From Neolewinella antarctica (GTDB lineage: Bacteria; Bacteroidota; Bacteroidia; Chitinophagales; Saprospiraceae), in NCBI RefSeq assembly GCF_011927835.1, contig NZ_JAATJH010000001.1, positions 1,007,104 to 1,071,103 of the forward strand: a DNA stretch of 64,000 nt. The letters are read 5' to 3'. The position numbers were made by a program, and so were the translations under genes. Shown piece by piece: positions 28,675 through 39,157 of the stretch. Numbering within the stretch: position 1 is the first letter of the stretch; each line of letters starts with the position of its first letter. The notes under the pieces are model-generated. The model made no database searches, was not told where the DNA came from, and worked only from the letters and a program-made list of their open reading frames with translations.

Positions 28675-30459
28675 ATGAGAAATCGAATTGCCGTCTGGGG
28701 GCGTGACGCCCAGGAAAAACGAGTCCTCCTCGCCATCGAACTTCAAGTGAAGGACAACATCGTCCGCATCGAGACTTACCCCGAAAAGGTAGTCAGCGAC
28801 GACATCTACAAACTTTTCATGGACAAATGGCGCAAGGAGCAGGAAGCCGAGCTTCCGGAGCCCGACCGCGTCATTGCCCGTGAACTTAGCGTCACCGAAG
28901 GGCTTTTGCCCGAAGATCTTAAGGCGGAACAGACGGACATGATCGTTCGGGCGCAAACCGAGTGGCATTTTCACGTCCTGAGCGCCAAACTCGCCGAGAC
29001 GTACAAGTCTGAATTGGCCGAAATCGAGGACCGCGTGGAGCGGGCCACCGAATACAGCTCGGACTTGTGGAACCAGGCTAAAAAATTCTGGCAGAAGGTA
29101 CAGGGTCAACTTCAGGACAAGACGCTGTTACGTGAGCAAGGCAACGATATTCGCAAGCGCGTCGACGGTACCTTCGATACGCTAAAGAAGATGCGTGACC
29201 AACTCAACGAGAAATACAAAGAGGAATCCGTCGAGCAGGTCGCCGCTTTCTCCGCCATTCTCGATAAGGCGGAAGCCTCCATCGAACAGGGTACCCACCT
29301 CAACCGCGTGTTTAATGAATTGCGGGAGACCCAGCGTAAATTTCACAACGTCAAATTTACCAAGCAGGACCGCGACGCCATTTATTCCCGCATCGACAAA
29401 GCCTTTAAAGCCGTCAAAGAAAAACGTGGCCAGGGGAAGGAGAGCGGTGGTGCTGCCGGCCGGATAAGCTCCCGCCTGGAAGGATTAGTGAAGGCTATGG
29501 ACCGCATGAAAAGTGGTATCGGCCGCGACAAGGAGGACCTAAAGTTTGAGCACCGCCGTATTGAACGGACGGACGGACAGCTCGAACGGCAAATTCGCCA
29601 GGCGAAAGTGCTCATGATCGAATCCCGCATCACCAGCAAGCAAGCCAAGGTGGACGACATGGAGAAAACTAAGGCTAGCCTGGAGAAAAAGGTCGAGCAG
29701 GAAGAGCGGAAAGCGGAAAGACGCGCTAAGAAAGATGCGGAACGCGCCGCCGCTAACGCCGCAAAAGCTAAGATTGCCGCCGAAATCGGGAGCCGCGAGG
29801 TAACGCCAGAGGAAGCCGCAAAACTACAAGCCGCGGCTGACGCTATTTCGGGAGGAAAGAAAAAGAAGGGTGGCCGTAATAAAGCGACCGACCGACCTTC
29901 CAAGCAGGTAAGAAACTTCATTGCTTTTAGTGAAATCATCACGCCCGACGTCCCGGTAACAAAGGCGGCAATTGGTGCACCGACCGCTGAAGTAACTACA
30001 CCACGAGATCAATCAGCCGAAGCGCCAAAGCCAACGGTTAGTAAGCAGGCGATTGAAAACAAAGTAACCCGCGTGGAGAACGAAGGTGCGGACGGCGCTC
30101 CTTACGTAGAGCAAGCGGTTGGTGACGCTTCGACGGCTACGAGCGAACATCCAGCACCTGCCCCTTCGGCGAACGGAGATACTGGACAAACAATTGCCGA
30201 AAAAACGGGTGACGCGATCGCGGGTGCCATTACTTCCGCGGGTGAGGCCATCGCTCCACTGCGGGAAGAAGGTGGTTTACTGGACCAAGCCGATGATTTA
30301 ATGAACTCGGTTGTCGACGAAGTAACGGATGCGGTGGAAGACGTCACGGACACGGCGAAGGCAATTATTCAGGTGGCTAGCGAGAGACTCGCCGGTGAGG
30401 ATGACACTAACGAGGAGTCGTCTGAAGACTTTACCGACCGGACTTCTGATAAAAATTAG
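28675..30459 (+). CDS. large coiled-coil protein, DUF349-like segments, function unknown
   Basis: 594 residues with no signal peptide. The first 100 residues form a small mixed domain (RNRIAVWGRDAQEKRVLLAIE). Residues of about 105-280 are charged helices with spacing reminiscent of DUF349 repeats (FHNVKFTKQDRDAIYSRIDK). About 280-400 is a long Lys/Glu/Ala coiled coil, and the remainder is an Ala/Thr/Glu-rich low-complexity tail with likely amphipathic helices (DAIAGAITSAGEAIAPLREE). I do not recognise a specific function; a cytoplasmic scaffold is possible. It stands alone between the asd repeat element and a terminator. Confidence 0.75.
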   Translation: MRNRIAVWGRDAQEKRVLLAIELQVKDNIVRIETYPEKVVSDDIYKLFMDKWRKEQEAELPEPDRVIARELSVTEGLLPEDLKAEQTDMIVRAQTEWHFHVLSAKLAETYKSELAEIEDRVERATEYSSDLWNQAKKFWQKVQGQLQDKTLLREQGNDIRKRVDGTFDTLKKMRDQLNEKYKEESVEQVAAFSAILDKAEASIEQGTHLNRVFNELRETQRKFHNVKFTKQDRDAIYSRIDKAFKAVKEKRGQGKESGGAAGRISSRLEGLVKAMDRMKSGIGRDKEDLKFEHRRIERTDGQLERQIRQAKVLMIESRITSKQAKVDDMEKTKASLEKKVEQEERKAERRAKKDAERAAANAAKAKIAAEIGSREVTPEEAAKLQAAADAISGGKKKKGGRNKATDRPSKQVRNFIAFSEIITPDVPVTKAAIGAPTAEVTTPRDQSAEAPKPTVSKQAIENKVTRVENEGADGAPYVEQAVGDASTATSEHPAPAPSANGDTGQTIAEKTGDAIAGAITSAGEAIAPLREEGGLLDQADDLMNSVVDEVTDAVEDVTDTAKAIIQVASERLAGEDDTNEESSEDFTDRTSDKN

Positions 30460-30551
30460 GCGGTTTTAACATCCCCCTCTACTTGTTAAGGCATGCACCG
30501 GTGATTATTGCATCGCTGATTATGTTGCAACAGATTTGCCGCTAGCTTATG

Positions 30552-30588
30552 AAGCCGAGTACCCGAGCGTGGGTTACTCGGCTTTTTT
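30552..30588 (+). terminator. intrinsic terminator after the coiled-coil gene
   Basis: Stem AAGCCGAGT / ACTCGGCTT extended by CCC / GGG, with a run of six T, about 93 bases after the stop. Confidence 0.88.
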
Positions 30589-30636
30589 GTTATCGCTAAC
30601 CGTAAGCCTCCCCTACCCCTGATTACCTTTGCGCCC

Positions 30637-31362
30637 ATGAAACTGGACATCCTCTTCGAAGACGATTTTTTGATCGTCGTCAACAAGCCCGCCGACCTTC
30701 TTTCCGTACCCGATCGCTACAATGCGGAAATACCTAACCTGACCGCCCTGCTCGGTCAACGCTACGGCGACCCCATCATCCCCGTGCACCGCCTCGACAA
30801 GCCGACGAGCGGAGCCATCATTTACGCCCGGACCAAGGAAGCGCACAAAGAAATGAATCGACAGTTTCAGGAGCGGGAAGTGGACAAGATTTACCACGCT
30901 ATCGTGGAGGGCCAACCCGGCGAAGGAGAAACCGAAGTCGACGAACCAATCGCCAATAACCCAGCCCAAACGGGTAAAATGATGGTGAGCAATAAGGGTA
31001 AGTATGCTCTTTCAATTTTCAAGCAAATTGAATCGTTCGGTCGCCAATTCAGCCTAGTTGCCGTACAGATATTTACCGGGCGGACGCACCAAGTACGTGT
31101 GCACTTGGCCTACGCTGGCTTCCCGCTGATGGTCGATCCATTTTACGGAAAGCGCGAGGCATTTATGCTCTCGGAAATCAAGGGGCGGAAATACAACCTG
31201 GGCCGTGATAAGGAAGAGCGCCCCTTGCTGAACCGAGTTCCCCTCCACGCAACTAAGGTTTCTTTCGACCACCCGAGCACCGGTGAGCGCATGACGTTTG
31301 AGGCATCCTACCCTAAGGATATGCGGGCTGTGATCAATCAACTGAGGAAACTTGGTAGATGA
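30637..31362 (+). CDS. RluA-family RNA pseudouridine synthase
   Basis: 241-residue enzyme that isomerises uridine to pseudouridine in 23S rRNA and/or tRNA. The catalytic motif HRLDKPTSG is at residues 51-59 with Asp54 as nucleophile. FQEREVDKIYHAIVEG, GRTHQVRVHLAYAGFPLMVDPFYG and LLNRVPLHATKVSFDHP complete the fold. The N-terminal S4 RNA-binding domain of RluC/RluD is absent, as in RluA and TruC. The exact target uridine is not determinable. It begins 49 bases after a terminator and appears monocistronic. Confidence 0.92.
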   Translation: MKLDILFEDDFLIVVNKPADLLSVPDRYNAEIPNLTALLGQRYGDPIIPVHRLDKPTSGAIIYARTKEAHKEMNRQFQEREVDKIYHAIVEGQPGEGETEVDEPIANNPAQTGKMMVSNKGKYALSIFKQIESFGRQFSLVAVQIFTGRTHQVRVHLAYAGFPLMVDPFYGKREAFMLSEIKGRKYNLGRDKEERPLLNRVPLHATKVSFDHPSTGERMTFEASYPKDMRAVINQLRKLGR

Positions 31363-31660
31363 CCGCCGTTTATTCGGGTATTTGGTGTTGATTGAAAAGT
31401 TTTTTTTGAGAAAGTATGGTCAAACGTTATAATATACGGTCATATTGTCTATTTTCGGGTATCGAATTTGTGCTTAGACATCATATATTAAAACCAACCA
31501 GATCTTTCTACTTGATTATCCGGTAGTTAAAGCCCGCGCCTATAGTTTATGCCCGCACGGCTCTTTGCCTTGTGGTTGTACGCCTCAATCTTCGCCGCGG
31601 GTTGCTTTCCTCCATAATCTTGATAGAAGGGTCATTATTTTCTCATCCAATTTTTTAATC
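31363..31660. other. leader region of the giant secreted-protein gene
   Basis: 298 bases, AT-rich in its first half (31390-31520), which suggests a promoter. No convincing TTTG / TAnnTTTG pair was found. The reading frame of the downstream gene is open from 31565 but has no signal-peptide character before 31661. Confidence 0.4.
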
Positions 31661-34600
31661 ATGATTAGACACTACCTGTTTAACGGTGAAATATTCACCC
31701 GCAACTGGGGTACGAGGCTATGCCTTGCCCTATTCCTCCTCGTTAACTCCACGCTGCTCCTCCAGGCGCAGCAGATGCATAAAAAGCCTGGCCCCGTTGT
31801 TGTCTGCCCGGGGCATTTTGAGGACATGCAGACCTACCACGCCGTACCCAAACGGTCAGCGAACTTCCAAAAAAGTTTGCAAGCCAACGCTACCTCGGAA
31901 ATTACAATAACCTACGGCCCCGGAGCCCAGGGCAACGCCGATGTACAGACGGCATTCCGGTTCGCACTCGACATTTGGGCGAGTGAGATTGTCTCCTCCG
32001 TTCCCATCCGCGTTTTCGCGGACTTTGCTAACCTCGGCCCCGGCACGCTCGCCTCCGCAGGGCCGACCACGGTGGTTACCAACTTTCCGAACGCGCCCGT
32101 CCCGGACGTCTATTACAACTCAGCACTGGCCAACACGTTGGCTGGCGAGATTTTGGACCCCAACTCGCAATTTGATCTGAACGTTAGAATCGGTAATGGC
32201 ATCAACTGGTACTTTGGTACGGACGGCAACCCCGGCCCCGGCCAAATTGACTTTGTGACCGTCGCCCTCCACGAAGCGGGCCACGGGCTCGGCTTCGTTA
32301 GTCTTGATGAATTCCTTGCTGGTGGTATCGGTACTTTTCAAGGCTTCGGTCTACCTTTTACCGGCATCTATAACACCTACATCGTAAATGGTGATGGCGT
32401 ACGGTTGACTGATCTTCAAAGTCCATCCATAGAACTGGGGAATGAACTTATTAGTAATGATCTGTTTATGGACGGCCCCGAGACCCAGGCCGCGTTCAAC
32501 GGAGAATCACCACAGATATTCGCTCCTAACCCCTACCGCGACGGTTCCAGTATTTCCCATTGGAACGAAGCTTCCTTCCCCGCCGGAGATCCTAATTCTC
32601 TGATGACTCCTAATATCGGACAGCAGGAAGTTAACTTCGATCTCGGTGACATCACCCGTGGTCTTTTCCGTGATCTCGGTTGGGTGTTTAGCGTCGACAA
32701 CGCGAGGCCCATTGCCGTCAGTCCGGGTGTGATCAGCGAAGTTCTTTCCGTAGATACGTCCATAACCCGAACCATCTCCGTAGAGAATATCGTGGATTCA
32801 GTGTTGATCGTAATGGCGGAAGCGAGCCCCGGTGGCAGCTTTATTTCCTTCCCAAATTCAGCTACGCTTACGCTGGGTGCGCTTGAAACCGGCTCGCTCG
32901 ACGTAGAGATCAACACGGCGGGCCTAGCAAAAGGCCTGTACGAAGAGAGTATCGACTTTATCGTCGTGGATGGCGAGGATACCGTTACCGTAGCGGTAGT
33001 CATTCAGGTTCTTGACGGTTCTGAAGCACCTAGTATCGAGGTGGATCCGCTTTCCTTCGTAGAAACCGCAAACCAGTTTTCGGTAATTACCAGGGATTTG
33101 ACCATATCGAACACCGGCGATGCCGATCTGACGTACTCGATTGATATTCTGCCGGCGGAAGTCGTTAGTAATTTCAGCGCGCGTGTCGAACAGACGCGAG
33201 CGGCAATCGCGGGAACGGGCTTCACCAGCCAAAGCGTTTCAACCGGTAACCGTGGCACATCATTCTCAAGCGCATTGAAGCATTCGAATGGTGATTTCCA
33301 AAAACTCGTAACTAGCCTTTACGCCACCGACTTTGAAGACTTCAATTTAGGAGACTTAAGTGGCCAAATGGGTTGGGTAAGTCAGGACGTTGATAACTAC
33401 GTCATTTCGGGGGATAACGCATCCGATGGCTCGCGCCACATCCGCGCCGTATCGGACGGGCTGGGCAGTACCAGAGATTTTACAACCTTAGCACTGAGTC
33501 CATCCGTTACCCCGGGCGATGAGCCCTTTATGGTAGCTTCCGCTGACATAGCAATTACTGGCACCGGCGTGACCTGGGAATTTGTCCCTCAGTCCAATAC
33601 TAGTGAGACAATAGTTACGATCGTTCGTTTTAACCCGGATGGTTCAATCGTTGTGGGCGACGCTTCCTCGGGCACCTTTGTACAGCTCAATGAAACTATA
33701 CCCACTGGATACTTTAACATTAAACTCATCCTCGACAGGGCAACTTCTAACTTTAATCTATTCATCGACGGCGAACTTGTCTATTCAGGCCTTGCTTTCG
33801 CATCGGAAATAGAACAGTTAGTCTTCGCATCTCCCATGAATAATACCGGCTCTACGCTGGACATCGATAACGTAGAAATTATCGACGGAGTTCCCGATGC
33901 CTTCTGGCTAACGGTCAACCCCAGCGCGGGTACCGTATCTCCGGGTGATTCCGCCGTACTGGACGTAAATTTCGACGCGCGTTCATTAATACCCGATACT
34001 TATTTCGCGACGATTACCATAAATAGTAATGATCTAAATAATTCCACGGTTGTCATACCGGTCAACTTTACGGTAACGGTCCCGCCGACCATTACCGTAG
34101 CGCCGGATTCACTCTTCGCCGCGGTCAACGTCGAAACCGATGACCCCGCAACGGATACCGAAACGTTCACGATCACTAATACCGGGGCGAGTGAACTGAC
34201 TTTTACGACCGGTACGGGAGGCACTGATTTTACAGCATTTGGGAACACACCTGAATCAGGAAACCCAAGCATCACTATTGCCTCTTTAGACATGCGTGAT
34301 TATGGATTTGGCAATACTTCCGGTGGAGCATTCCAAAATGCTGGCATCACGGGCCCAAGCTTAGCACTCACTGCTCAAACGTCGCCAACCGCGGCGGCGA
34401 CTAACTTTACGGACTCTATCTTTTACGATTCAGGGTCCGGAATAGCGACCGATTTTATTGGTCTTAACAGTTTGGTCACGGCAGTCAGTAGCGCGGTCCG
34501 TTTTGATGTTGATACCGATTTCACGCTAACGGCGATACGCAATCTTTACCGTACTCAGGACCTCGATGATGCTACCATCATCTTGGAAGTTTACCGTGGT

Positions 34601-37600
34601 GGAGATACACCCGCTGATGGAGAACTACTTACCGCCCAGGCTTTCAGCGAAACCAGCGCGGATGGAATTTTTCGCTTGGAAGTACTTGAGGAAGCGCAAA
34701 GCTTTTCAGCGGGAGAAACCTTTTGGGTAGTACATAAATACCCCGTTGGTATTCCTTTCGCGCAGGGCATCGACGAGGACGGCACCGTTCGACCCGGCGC
34801 GAACTTGTTCAGCAACGATGGTGGAGTTACTTGGGACAACCCAAACGATAACTTCATCATCTTATGTAGAGCCCTTAGTGACGGTGGTGACTCCTACATT
34901 ACGCTGGAGCCCTCTACGGGTACGGTAGCACCCGGAGAATCCGTGGAAGTTACCGCGACTTTTGACGGATCGGAACTTGCTAACGGCGTTTACGAAACCG
35001 ACATTCTCGTAAGCAGTAATGACCCGGTTAACCCAGTAGCCACCGTGGCTACCGTATTCGAAGTGTCTGGCCAAGTTGCCGAAGTAGCGATCTCGGATGA
35101 ATTCCTTCTGTTCGACAATGTATTTGTCGGGAATGAGAAAGAAAAGACCGTTACCATCTTCAACCCAGGATTCGCCACACTTAACGTGACGAGTATTACA
35201 TCCGACGAAGATGACTTTACCGTCTCACCTGAATCAGCTACAATTGGTGCCGGAGACTCTCTGGTACTGACCGTAACCTTCGCCCCTTCTTCCACCGGAA
35301 ACATCAATGGTATCATCACCATTGAGACGGACGCGGGGGAAAACGGAACACTGGAAATCGTCGTCAACGGTGTTGGCGTAGATCCACCAATTGCCGTTTT
35401 CGACCCGAAGGAAGTATCCGCAACGGTTGCCGCCGGTGAAACCACCGAAGTAACCGTTACGCTGAAAAATGAGGGCAATTCTCCCTTGATTTACTCTTTC
35501 CCAAGGTTCGCAGCCCAGGCTGCATTGAGCGCGCCCGATGTGGTGCTGAACAACACGGAATTCATCGAATTCGCACAGCCCGCCGGTCTTACCGAAGAAA
35601 CCTTCGTGGATAACCGTAAGGGTCATTTAGTCAAGTCTAGCGTTGGTACCGACCTATTTTACGGTTACACCTGGATTGACAATGACGAAGATGGTGGCCC
35701 GGTATACAACTACTCGGACATCTCTGCTACTGGAACTGACGTCACCCCCGACGTTGGCATCAGCGGAGCTATTGAAACGGCATTACCCTTCCCCTTCTTC
35801 TTCTACGGAGAAACGTACTCCGACGTATTCGTATACGCCGATGGTTTCGTTGCCTTCCAGCAAGCCACGGGTAACGCTTTCATCAACAGCCAGATTCCGG
35901 AAGAAGATGGTGTCAACAACATCATTGCCGCTTTCTGGGATAACTTCAACCCCCAGGATGGTGGTAACATTTACTACGAAGCTTTCGCCGATCGCTTCGT
36001 CGTGCAGTGGACCGACATGCAGGTGAGCGTCACCGGTACTCCCGACGCAACCGCAACGTTCCAAGTGGTCTTGTACCCCGACGGAACGATTGACGTTTTC
36101 TACGAAGACGTAGAAACTTACTCCCAAACGGATGAAGGCACCGTAGGTATTGAGAACGTCGACGCCACCGATGGCGCCCAGGTTGCTTTTAATACGGACT
36201 ACATTAAGGATGGCCTGGCCCTCCGCTTCATCGTACCGGAGCGCCCACTGACTAACTTCATTTCTGACGTTAGCCGCCTCTCCGGCGTCATCCCCGCGGG
36301 TGGTTCCAGAGAGCTGACCGTTACGCTAGACGCAACGGACCTTACGGACGGAGTTTACTTCGACGACCTTACCGTCTCCAGTAACTCTCCCGATGCTTCT
36401 CACAGCACCGTTGAATTCGAACTGACCGTCATTGGCACACCGGAACTCAGCGTTACTCCTGACACCATTACCTTCGACCCCATCTTTGTTGGGTTGGAAT
36501 CGGAAGCTACTTTCGTGATCGAGAATCTTGGAACCAAGGCACTCGACCTTTCATCAGTTTCTACAAGTACGGATAATTTCTCCGTAGAGATCGACGATGC
36601 AGCAGCTACACTTCAGCCGGGTGGTTCTGTTACCGCTACCGTAGTATTCAGCCCAACCGAAGCGGGTGTCTTGATGGATGAAATTACCATTTCCAGCTCG
36701 ACCGATGGCGTTGATGACGTTACGGTTACACTGATTGGAACGGGTATCGCTCCTCCAGTTATTGACGTGACACCAGAATCTCTGACGGTTGTACTAGACC
36801 AGGGAGAAAGCACCGACGAAACGGTAACTATTTGTAACACGGGCGACGCAACGCTCACCTACATTGTTACCCCCTTCACGCTTTCGGACCCCATGACGGA
36901 TGAGCTACAAAGCTCAACCTACCCACAGCTTGATTTTCCCGCTATCCTAACTAAGGAAGAAGGTGACACCCGTAAGGGCCCCGGTTTCGTGAACGCCAGT
37001 GGTGGCCCCGGAACCTTTGGTTACACCTGGGTTGATAACAACAGTGGCGGCGAAGCTTATGACTTTATTGACATTAGCACCACCGGCACTAGCGCAAGCG
37101 TTGGGGCCGATGGCTCTGAGTTGGTTACCCTACCCTTCTCTTTCCCTTTCTTCGGAGAGGAGCAGAGTGAAGTATTCGTAGCCGCCAATGGCTTCCTTTC
37201 TTTCGAGCCCATTACGGCGCTGTTCGGAGCATTCTCCAACCAGCAGATTCCATCACCGGGTAACCCCAACAACCTCATTGCTGGCATGTGGAATGATCTC
37301 GAGCCGCAGGACGGTGGCGGAGTATTCTTCGACGGAAATGCGGATCGCTTCATCGTTCAGTACGAAAACGTACCGAGCTTTGGTTTCCCTGACAATACCG
37401 CACCGGTTACTTTCCAAGTAATCTTGTTCCCCGATGGCTCAATTAAGATGCAATACGAGAACGTTGATGCCCCAGCCCGTCTATCTAGTACGGTTGGTCT
37501 GGAAGGACCTATGGGTCAGTCTGGCCTACAGGTGATCTTCAATGCACCTTACCTGACGGATGAGTTAGCCATCACCTTTACGCCACCCACCACCGGATCA

Positions 37601-38788
37601 CTAGAGCCGGGTGAGTGTGATGACGTCACGGTAACCATTTCCGCCGAAGATCTTGCGGCAGGTAATTACCAGGGTGAGATCGTTATTCTCAGCAATGACC
37701 CGCAAGCTGCGGAAACCGTTATCCCAGTCGACCTAACGGTCAACGGAGTGCCGGCATTAGCGCAGTTCCTTCTTATTGACGCCGACGCGGATACCGTAGT
37801 AGGTCCTTTACAAGAAGGCGACATCGTAGACATCGGCCAGTTCCCCTCTAGAGGCTTCAACATTGTGGCCGTACCAGCCGGAACTGACGTGGGAAGTGTC
37901 AAATTCGTACTAAACGGAATGATGCGACGTGTAGAGAGTAAAATCCCTTACGCCGTCGGTGGAGACCGTGGCCCCGGGAGATTTAACTCGTTCGAGTTCC
38001 CACTCGGCACGAACACGATTTCCGCCACGCCTTACAGTAGGGACAGAGCACGCGGTGAAGTTGGCGAAACTCTGGCGATCACCTTTGAGGTTGTCGACAA
38101 CTCTGCTGTCCTTCGTATTGAGGACTTCCTGTTAGTGGACGCTGATGCGGACACAATCATCGGAAGCTTGGTCGAAGGTGATGTTGTAGACATCAGCCAA
38201 TTCCCCTCCGGAGGCTTCAACATCGTAGCTATACCGGCAGGAGATAACGTGAGGAGCATCGTCTTCGAACTCAACGGAAATACGCGCCGCGCGGAAAGCA
38301 AAGTGCCTTACGCCGTTGGTGGAGACCGTGGCCCCGGAAGATTCAGATCGCTTGTATTCCCACTGGGAATGAACACGCTCGTTGCTACTCCTTACGCTGG
38401 TGAAAAAGGACGTGGAGAAGCCGGCATGCCTCTCGCTATTACCTTTGAGGTAATCTCTGGAAACTCCGCTAACAGCGAAGTTCTAGCGAAGAGCGAGCCG
38501 AATACTGACGTCCGCAAGCTAGTTGCCGCTAATACTGAAGTTACCACCTTCCCGAACCCGGTTCGTGATATAGTTAACTTCACTCTAGGAGCCGATCTAA
38601 TCGGTAGCACTGAAATCACGCTAATGAGCCTAATGGGTCAGGTAATCTACCGTCCATTAGACATCGACATTAGTGCGAACGGAACCGGTAGCATCAACAT
38701 GTCAAACCTGACTCCAGGAACGTACATCATGATACTCACCGATGGCAAGGGCAACATCACCGCTCGCCGCAAATTGATTAAGCAGTAA
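31661..38788 (+). CDS. giant T9SS-secreted multidomain protein with zincin-like metalloprotease head
   Basis: 2375 residues, exported by Sec and then T9SS. The signal peptide ends near LLLQAQQ. The head (about 50-350) has the zincin motif HEAGHGLGF at 204-212 and a later SHWNEASF...NSLMTP segment resembling a Met-turn. The classical third histidine of HExxHxxGxxH is replaced by Ser, so activity is uncertain. The middle holds several ASH/choice-of-anchor-type beta-sandwiches (for example EKTVTIFNPGFATLNVTSI) and two nidogen-like modules (about 1336-1523 and 1786-1973; FPFFFYGETYSDVFVYADGF and FPFFGEEQSEVFVAANGF). Two near-identical modules of about 115 residues start at 2036 and 2155 (both contain YAVGGDRGPGRF). 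The last 85 residues form a type A sorting domain (FPNPVRDIVNF to KLIKQ). I start at 31661 because it gives a good signal peptide. Confidence 0.9.
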   Translation: MIRHYLFNGEIFTRNWGTRLCLALFLLVNSTLLLQAQQMHKKPGPVVVCPGHFEDMQTYHAVPKRSANFQKSLQANATSEITITYGPGAQGNADVQTAFRFALDIWASEIVSSVPIRVFADFANLGPGTLASAGPTTVVTNFPNAPVPDVYYNSALANTLAGEILDPNSQFDLNVRIGNGINWYFGTDGNPGPGQIDFVTVALHEAGHGLGFVSLDEFLAGGIGTFQGFGLPFTGIYNTYIVNGDGVRLTDLQSPSIELGNELISNDLFMDGPETQAAFNGESPQIFAPNPYRDGSSISHWNEASFPAGDPNSLMTPNIGQQEVNFDLGDITRGLFRDLGWVFSVDNARPIAVSPGVISEVLSVDTSITRTISVENIVDSVLIVMAEASPGGSFISFPNSATLTLGALETGSLDVEINTAGLAKGLYEESIDFIVVDGEDTVTVAVVIQVLDGSEAPSIEVDPLSFVETANQFSVITRDLTISNTGDADLTYSIDILPAEVVSNFSARVEQTRAAIAGTGFTSQSVSTGNRGTSFSSALKHSNGDFQKLVTSLYATDFEDFNLGDLSGQMGWVSQDVDNYVISGDNASDGSRHIRAVSDGLGSTRDFTTLALSPSVTPGDEPFMVASADIAITGTGVTWEFVPQSNTSETIVTIVRFNPDGSIVVGDASSGTFVQLNETIPTGYFNIKLILDRATSNFNLFIDGELVYSGLAFASEIEQLVFASPMNNTGSTLDIDNVEIIDGVPDAFWLTVNPSAGTVSPGDSAVLDVNFDARSLIPDTYFATITINSNDLNNSTVVIPVNFTVTVPPTITVAPDSLFAAVNVETDDPATDTETFTITNTGASELTFTTGTGGTDFTAFGNTPESGNPSITIASLDMRDYGFGNTSGGAFQNAGITGPSLALTAQTSPTAAATNFTDSIFYDSGSGIATDFIGLNSLVTAVSSAVRFDVDTDFTLTAIRNLYRTQDLDDATIILEVYRGGDTPADGELLTAQAFSETSADGIFRLEVLEEAQSFSAGETFWVVHKYPVGIPFAQGIDEDGTVRPGANLFSNDGGVTWDNPNDNFIILCRALSDGGDSYITLEPSTGTVAPGESVEVTATFDGSELANGVYETDILVSSNDPVNPVATVATVFEVSGQVAEVAISDEFLLFDNVFVGNEKEKTVTIFNPGFATLNVTSITSDEDDFTVSPESATIGAGDSLVLTVTFAPSSTGNINGIITIETDAGENGTLEIVVNGVGVDPPIAVFDPKEVSATVAAGETTEVTVTLKNEGNSPLIYSFPRFAAQAALSAPDVVLNNTEFIEFAQPAGLTEETFVDNRKGHLVKSSVGTDLFYGYTWIDNDEDGGPVYNYSDISATGTDVTPDVGISGAIETALPFPFFFYGETYSDVFVYADGFVAFQQATGNAFINSQIPEEDGVNNIIAAFWDNFNPQDGGNIYYEAFADRFVVQWTDMQVSVTGTPDATATFQVVLYPDGTIDVFYEDVETYSQTDEGTVGIENVDATDGAQVAFNTDYIKDGLALRFIVPERPLTNFISDVSRLSGVIPAGGSRELTVTLDATDLTDGVYFDDLTVSSNSPDASHSTVEFELTVIGTPELSVTPDTITFDPIFVGLESEATFVIENLGTKALDLSSVSTSTDNFSVEIDDAAATLQPGGSVTATVVFSPTEAGVLMDEITISSSTDGVDDVTVTLIGTGIAPPVIDVTPESLTVVLDQGESTDETVTICNTGDATLTYIVTPFTLSDPMTDELQSSTYPQLDFPAILTKEEGDTRKGPGFVNASGGPGTFGYTWVDNNSGGEAYDFIDISTTGTSASVGADGSELVTLPFSFPFFGEEQSEVFVAANGFLSFEPITALFGAFSNQQIPSPGNPNNLIAGMWNDLEPQDGGGVFFDGNADRFIVQYENVPSFGFPDNTAPVTFQVILFPDGSIKMQYENVDAPARLSSTVGLEGPMGQSGLQVIFNAPYLTDELAITFTPPTTGSLEPGECDDVTVTISAEDLAAGNYQGEIVILSNDPQAAETVIPVDLTVNGVPALAQFLLIDADADTVVGPLQEGDIVDIGQFPSRGFNIVAVPAGTDVGSVKFVLNGMMRRVESKIPYAVGGDRGPGRFNSFEFPLGTNTISATPYSRDRARGEVGETLAITFEVVDNSAVLRIEDFLLVDADADTIIGSLVEGDVVDISQFPSGGFNIVAIPAGDNVRSIVFELNGNTRRAESKVPYAVGGDRGPGRFRSLVFPLGMNTLVATPYAGEKGRGEAGMPLAITFEVISGNSANSEVLAKSEPNTDVRKLVAANTEVTTFPNPVRDIVNFTLGADLIGSTEITLMSLMGQVIYRPLDIDISANGTGSINMSNLTPGTYIMILTDGKGNITARRKLIKQ

Positions 38789-38816
38789 GTCCGACTTACG
38801 CTTAGACATTAGACTA

Positions 38817-38855
38817 GGGCCGTTCGAAATCTCTTTCGAACGGCCCTTTTATTTT
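38817..38855 (+). terminator. primary terminator of the giant secreted-protein gene
   Basis: Perfect 13-base stem with loop TCTC and a T-rich tail, 28 bases after the stop codon. Two decayed duplicates follow downstream. Confidence 0.92.
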
Positions 38856-39157
38856 GGCACCTGCTAACCAGATCTAAGTACTAGCGGATATTCGATGGCC
38901 TACTGGACAAAAGCTCTTAGTTGAACAACGGTAATTCTAACCTCCGCCTAATGCATAAAATAGGGCCGTTCGAAATCACTTTCGGACGACCCTTTTATTT
39001 TGACACTTGATAATCAGATCTAAGCACTAGCGGATATTCGATGGTCTACTGGACAAAAGCACTTATTCGAGCTCAGTTGAACAGCGGTAATTCTAACCTC
39101 CACCTGATGCATAAAATAGGGCCGTTCGAAATCACTTTCGGACGGCCCTTTTATTTT
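38817..39157 (+). repeat. tandem array of 2.3 units of about 150 bases, each with a terminator hairpin
   Basis: Three copies of the hairpin GGGCCGTTCGAAA / TTTCGAACGGCCC start at 38817, 38963 and 39119; the first is a perfect 13-base stem and the later two carry substitutions. Each is followed by TTTTATTTT. The DNA between them (about 116-126 bases) is also duplicated, for example GCGGATATTCGATGG and TGCATAAAATAGGG. Confidence 0.9.

Noticed and set aside
38817..39148. Three regularly spaced palindromic repeats considered as a CRISPR-like array
   Set aside because: The spacing is about 150 bases, the intervening DNA is itself duplicated, every hairpin is followed by a T tract, and there are no cas genes. 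They are terminators.
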